7,428 bases of DNA from Pseudomonadota bacterium (GTDB lineage Bacteria > Pseudomonadota > Gammaproteobacteria > Burkholderiales > Burkholderiaceae_C), in contig JAFECV010000100.1 of the NCBI GenBank assembly GCA_018241985.1, positions 1 through 7,428 on the forward strand. The letters are read 5' to 3'. A program made the position numbers and the translations under genes. Positions 6,209-7,428 of this stretch are shown here, piece by piece. The notes under the pieces were generated by a model. It was not told the origin of the DNA and did no database searches. It worked only from the letters and a program-made list of their open reading frames with translations. Numbering within the stretch: position 1 is the stretch's first letter; each line of letters opens with the position of its first letter.

Positions 6209-7393
6209 ATGCAACCGCTCAAGGGACTCACCGTCGTCACCCTCGAACACGCGATTGCGGCGCCGTTCGCGACCCGCCAGCTCGCCGACCTGGGGGCGCG
6301 CGTGATCAAGATCGAACGTCCCGGCGTCGGCGACTTCGCGCGCGGCTACGACCAGCGCGTCCGCGGCATGGCCTCGCATTTCGTCTGGACGAACCGCAGC
6401 AAGGAAAGCCTCACGCTGGACGTCAAGCACCCGGAAGCGGCGAAGGTGCTGCAGCGCCTGGTGCTGGAGCAGGCCGATGTGCTGGTGCAGAACCTCGCGC
6501 CCGGTGCCGCCGCGCGCCTGGGGCTGGGCTACGAGGCGCTGTCGGGGAAGAAGCCGTCCATCATCGTCTGCGACATCTCCGGCTACGGCGCCGACGGCCC
6601 GTACCGCGACAAGAAGGCCTACGACCTGCTGATCCAGAGCGAGGCCGGCTTCGTCTCGGTCACCGGCACGGCCGACGAACCCTGCAAGGCCGGGCCGTCG
6701 ATCGCCGACATCGCCGCGGGCATGTATGCCTACACCAATATCCTCGCCGCGCTGATCGACCGGGCAAAGACCGGGCGCGGCCAGCATATCGACATCTCGA
6801 TGCTGGAGGCGCTCACCGAATGGACCAGCTACCCGCTGTACTACGCCTTCGAGGGCGCCCCTCCGCCGCCGCGCACCGGTGCCGCGCACGCCACGATCTA
6901 CCCCTACGGTCCCTTCCCCACCGGCGCCGACGGCGGTAGCGTGATGCTGGGTCTGCAGAACGAGCGCGAGTGGATCAACTTCTGCGAGAAGGTGCTGCTG
7001 CAGCCAGCTCTCGCCACCGACCCGCGCTTCGCCGGCAACGCGAAGCGGGTGGCCGCGCGCGCCGCGCTGCGCCAGATCATCGTCGATGCCTTCGGCCCGC
7101 TCACGGCCCCGCAGGTCGTCGAGCGGCTGGAAGCGGCGCAGATCGCCAACGCGCGCGTCAATACGATGCATGAGGTGTGGGAACACCCGCAGTTGAAGGC
7201 GCGCCAGCGCTGGCACGAGGTTGGCTCGCCGGTCGGCCCGCTGCCGGCGTTGCTGCCACCGGGCAGCTGGGATGACGGCGGCCCGCGCATGGACCCGGTG
7301 CCGGCGCTGGGCGAGCATACCGATGCGATCCTGGCCGAGCTGGGCCTGGACGACGCGGCCATCACGGCGCTGCGCTTTGCCGAGGCGATCTGA
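6209..7393 (+). CDS. CaiB/BaiF-family (class III) CoA-transferase, probable C5-dicarboxylate activator
   Basis: A 394-residue class III CoA-transferase, the usual length. It moves CoA from a donor such as succinyl-CoA to a carboxylic acid through an aspartyl-CoA thioester. Evidence in order: LKGLTVVTLEHAIAAPFATRQ at 4-24, LGARVIKIERPGVGDFAR at 28-45, NRSKESLTLD at 62-71, ADVLVQNLAPGAAARLGLGY at 89-108, ISGYGADGPYRDKKAYDLLI at 123-142 with the expected catalytic Asp139, IADIAAGMYAYTNILAAL at 165-182, GQHIDISMLEA at 191-201, and a C-terminal small-domain region with NARVNTMHEVWEHPQLKAR. Relatives include formyl-CoA transferase, succinyl-CoA:mesaconate, succinyl-CoA:citramalate and itaconate transferases. 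The company of a mesaconyl-CoA-type hydratase and a CitE-like lyase favours mesaconate, itaconate or a similar acid as acceptor (inference). The stop is one base ahead of the citE-like ATG. Confidence 0.92.
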   Translation: MQPLKGLTVVTLEHAIAAPFATRQLADLGARVIKIERPGVGDFARGYDQRVRGMASHFVWTNRSKESLTLDVKHPEAAKVLQRLVLEQADVLVQNLAPGAAARLGLGYEALSGKKPSIIVCDISGYGADGPYRDKKAYDLLIQSEAGFVSVTGTADEPCKAGPSIADIAAGMYAYTNILAALIDRAKTGRGQHIDISMLEALTEWTSYPLYYAFEGAPPPPRTGAAHATIYPYGPFPTGADGGSVMLGLQNEREWINFCEKVLLQPALATDPRFAGNAKRVAARAALRQIIVDAFGPLTAPQVVERLEAAQIANARVNTMHEVWEHPQLKARQRWHEVGSPVGPLPALLPPGSWDDGGPRMDPVPALGEHTDAILAELGLDDAAITALRFAEAI

Positions 7394-7394
7394 A

Positions 7395-7428
7395 ATGGAA
7401 CCGCGCAGCTACCTCTTCGTGCCCGGCA
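7395..7428 (+). CDS. CitE/HpcH-family CoA-ester lyase, 3' partial (first 11 codons)
   Basis: The reading frame opens MEPRSYLFVPG and runs off the window. RSYLFVPG is the standard N-terminal strand of citrate lyase beta-like and malyl-CoA/citramalyl-CoA lyase proteins, where the Arg near the start helps to bind the acyl-CoA. The ATG follows the CoA-transferase stop after one base and has no clear ribosome site of its own, so it is probably translated by coupling. Its expected job is to cleave the hydroxyacyl-CoA from the hydratase, for example citramalyl-CoA to acetyl-CoA and pyruvate. With only 11 residues visible, the family is likely but the substrate is not readable. Confidence 0.7.
   Translation, partial: MEPRSYLFVPG

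Noticed and set aside
5582..7318. A 578-codon open frame on the minus strand
   Set aside because: It is antisense to maoC and caiB, whose codons are almost all G or C at the third position, which suppresses stops on the other strand. Its Arg/Ala/Val/His-rich translation matches no family I recognise.

Overview
The window looks like chromosomal DNA from a high-GC betaproteobacterium, most likely order Burkholderiales. The grounds are the GC-rich codon third positions, an intracellular polyhydroxybutyrate depolymerase of the Ralstonia/Cupriavidus PhaZ type, and a LysR-controlled CoA-ester catabolic cluster of a kind common in Comamonadaceae and Burkholderiaceae. The taxonomic call rests on remembered family resemblance, not on a search.

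Layout. (1) At 1-910 (+) lies the C-terminal 60% or so of a type I restriction-modification methyltransferase subunit, HsdM, cut by the window edge just after its SAM-binding motif. No hsdS or hsdR gene follows it. (2) At 1003-2247 (-) is the PHB depolymerase gene phaZ, with an intact catalytic triad. (3) A 233-base divergent spacer, 2248-2480, holds a 22-bp-period direct repeat. (4) At 2481-3068 (+) is a YdeI/OmpD-associated family protein. It converges with (5) a LysR-type regulator at 3165-4082 (-). (6) The regulator is divergent from a catabolic operon on the + strand: a PrpF/GalD-type allylic isomerase (4168-5307), a FAS1-like/MaoC double-hotdog hydratase resembling mesaconyl-C4-CoA hydratase (5339-6199), a CaiB/BaiF CoA-transferase (6209-7393), and the first codons of a CitE/HpcH-type CoA-ester lyase (7395 to the window end).

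How the genes work together (inference). The transferase would activate a C5 unsaturated dicarboxylic acid, such as mesaconate, itaconate or citraconate. The hydratase would make a citramalyl-CoA-type hydroxyacyl-CoA, and the CitE-type lyase would cleave it, for example to acetyl-CoA plus pyruvate. The PrpF-family isomerase, whose relatives move double bonds in methylaconitate, 3-methylitaconate and 4-oxalomesaconate, could interconvert entry substrates. LysR is the likely switch, acting at a short AT-rich intergenic region with TGAT/ATCA dyads.

Points to revisit. The 3' end of prpF contains a strong Shine-Dalgarno site and the first codons of what looks like a lost exported-protein gene, and codon bias steps up at the same junction. 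HsdM has lost, or never had, a downstream specificity subunit. The divergent phaZ/ydeI spacer carries an unexplained repeat. No RNA genes, CRISPR arrays or insertion sequences were seen, and no stretch over 300 bases lacks a gene.
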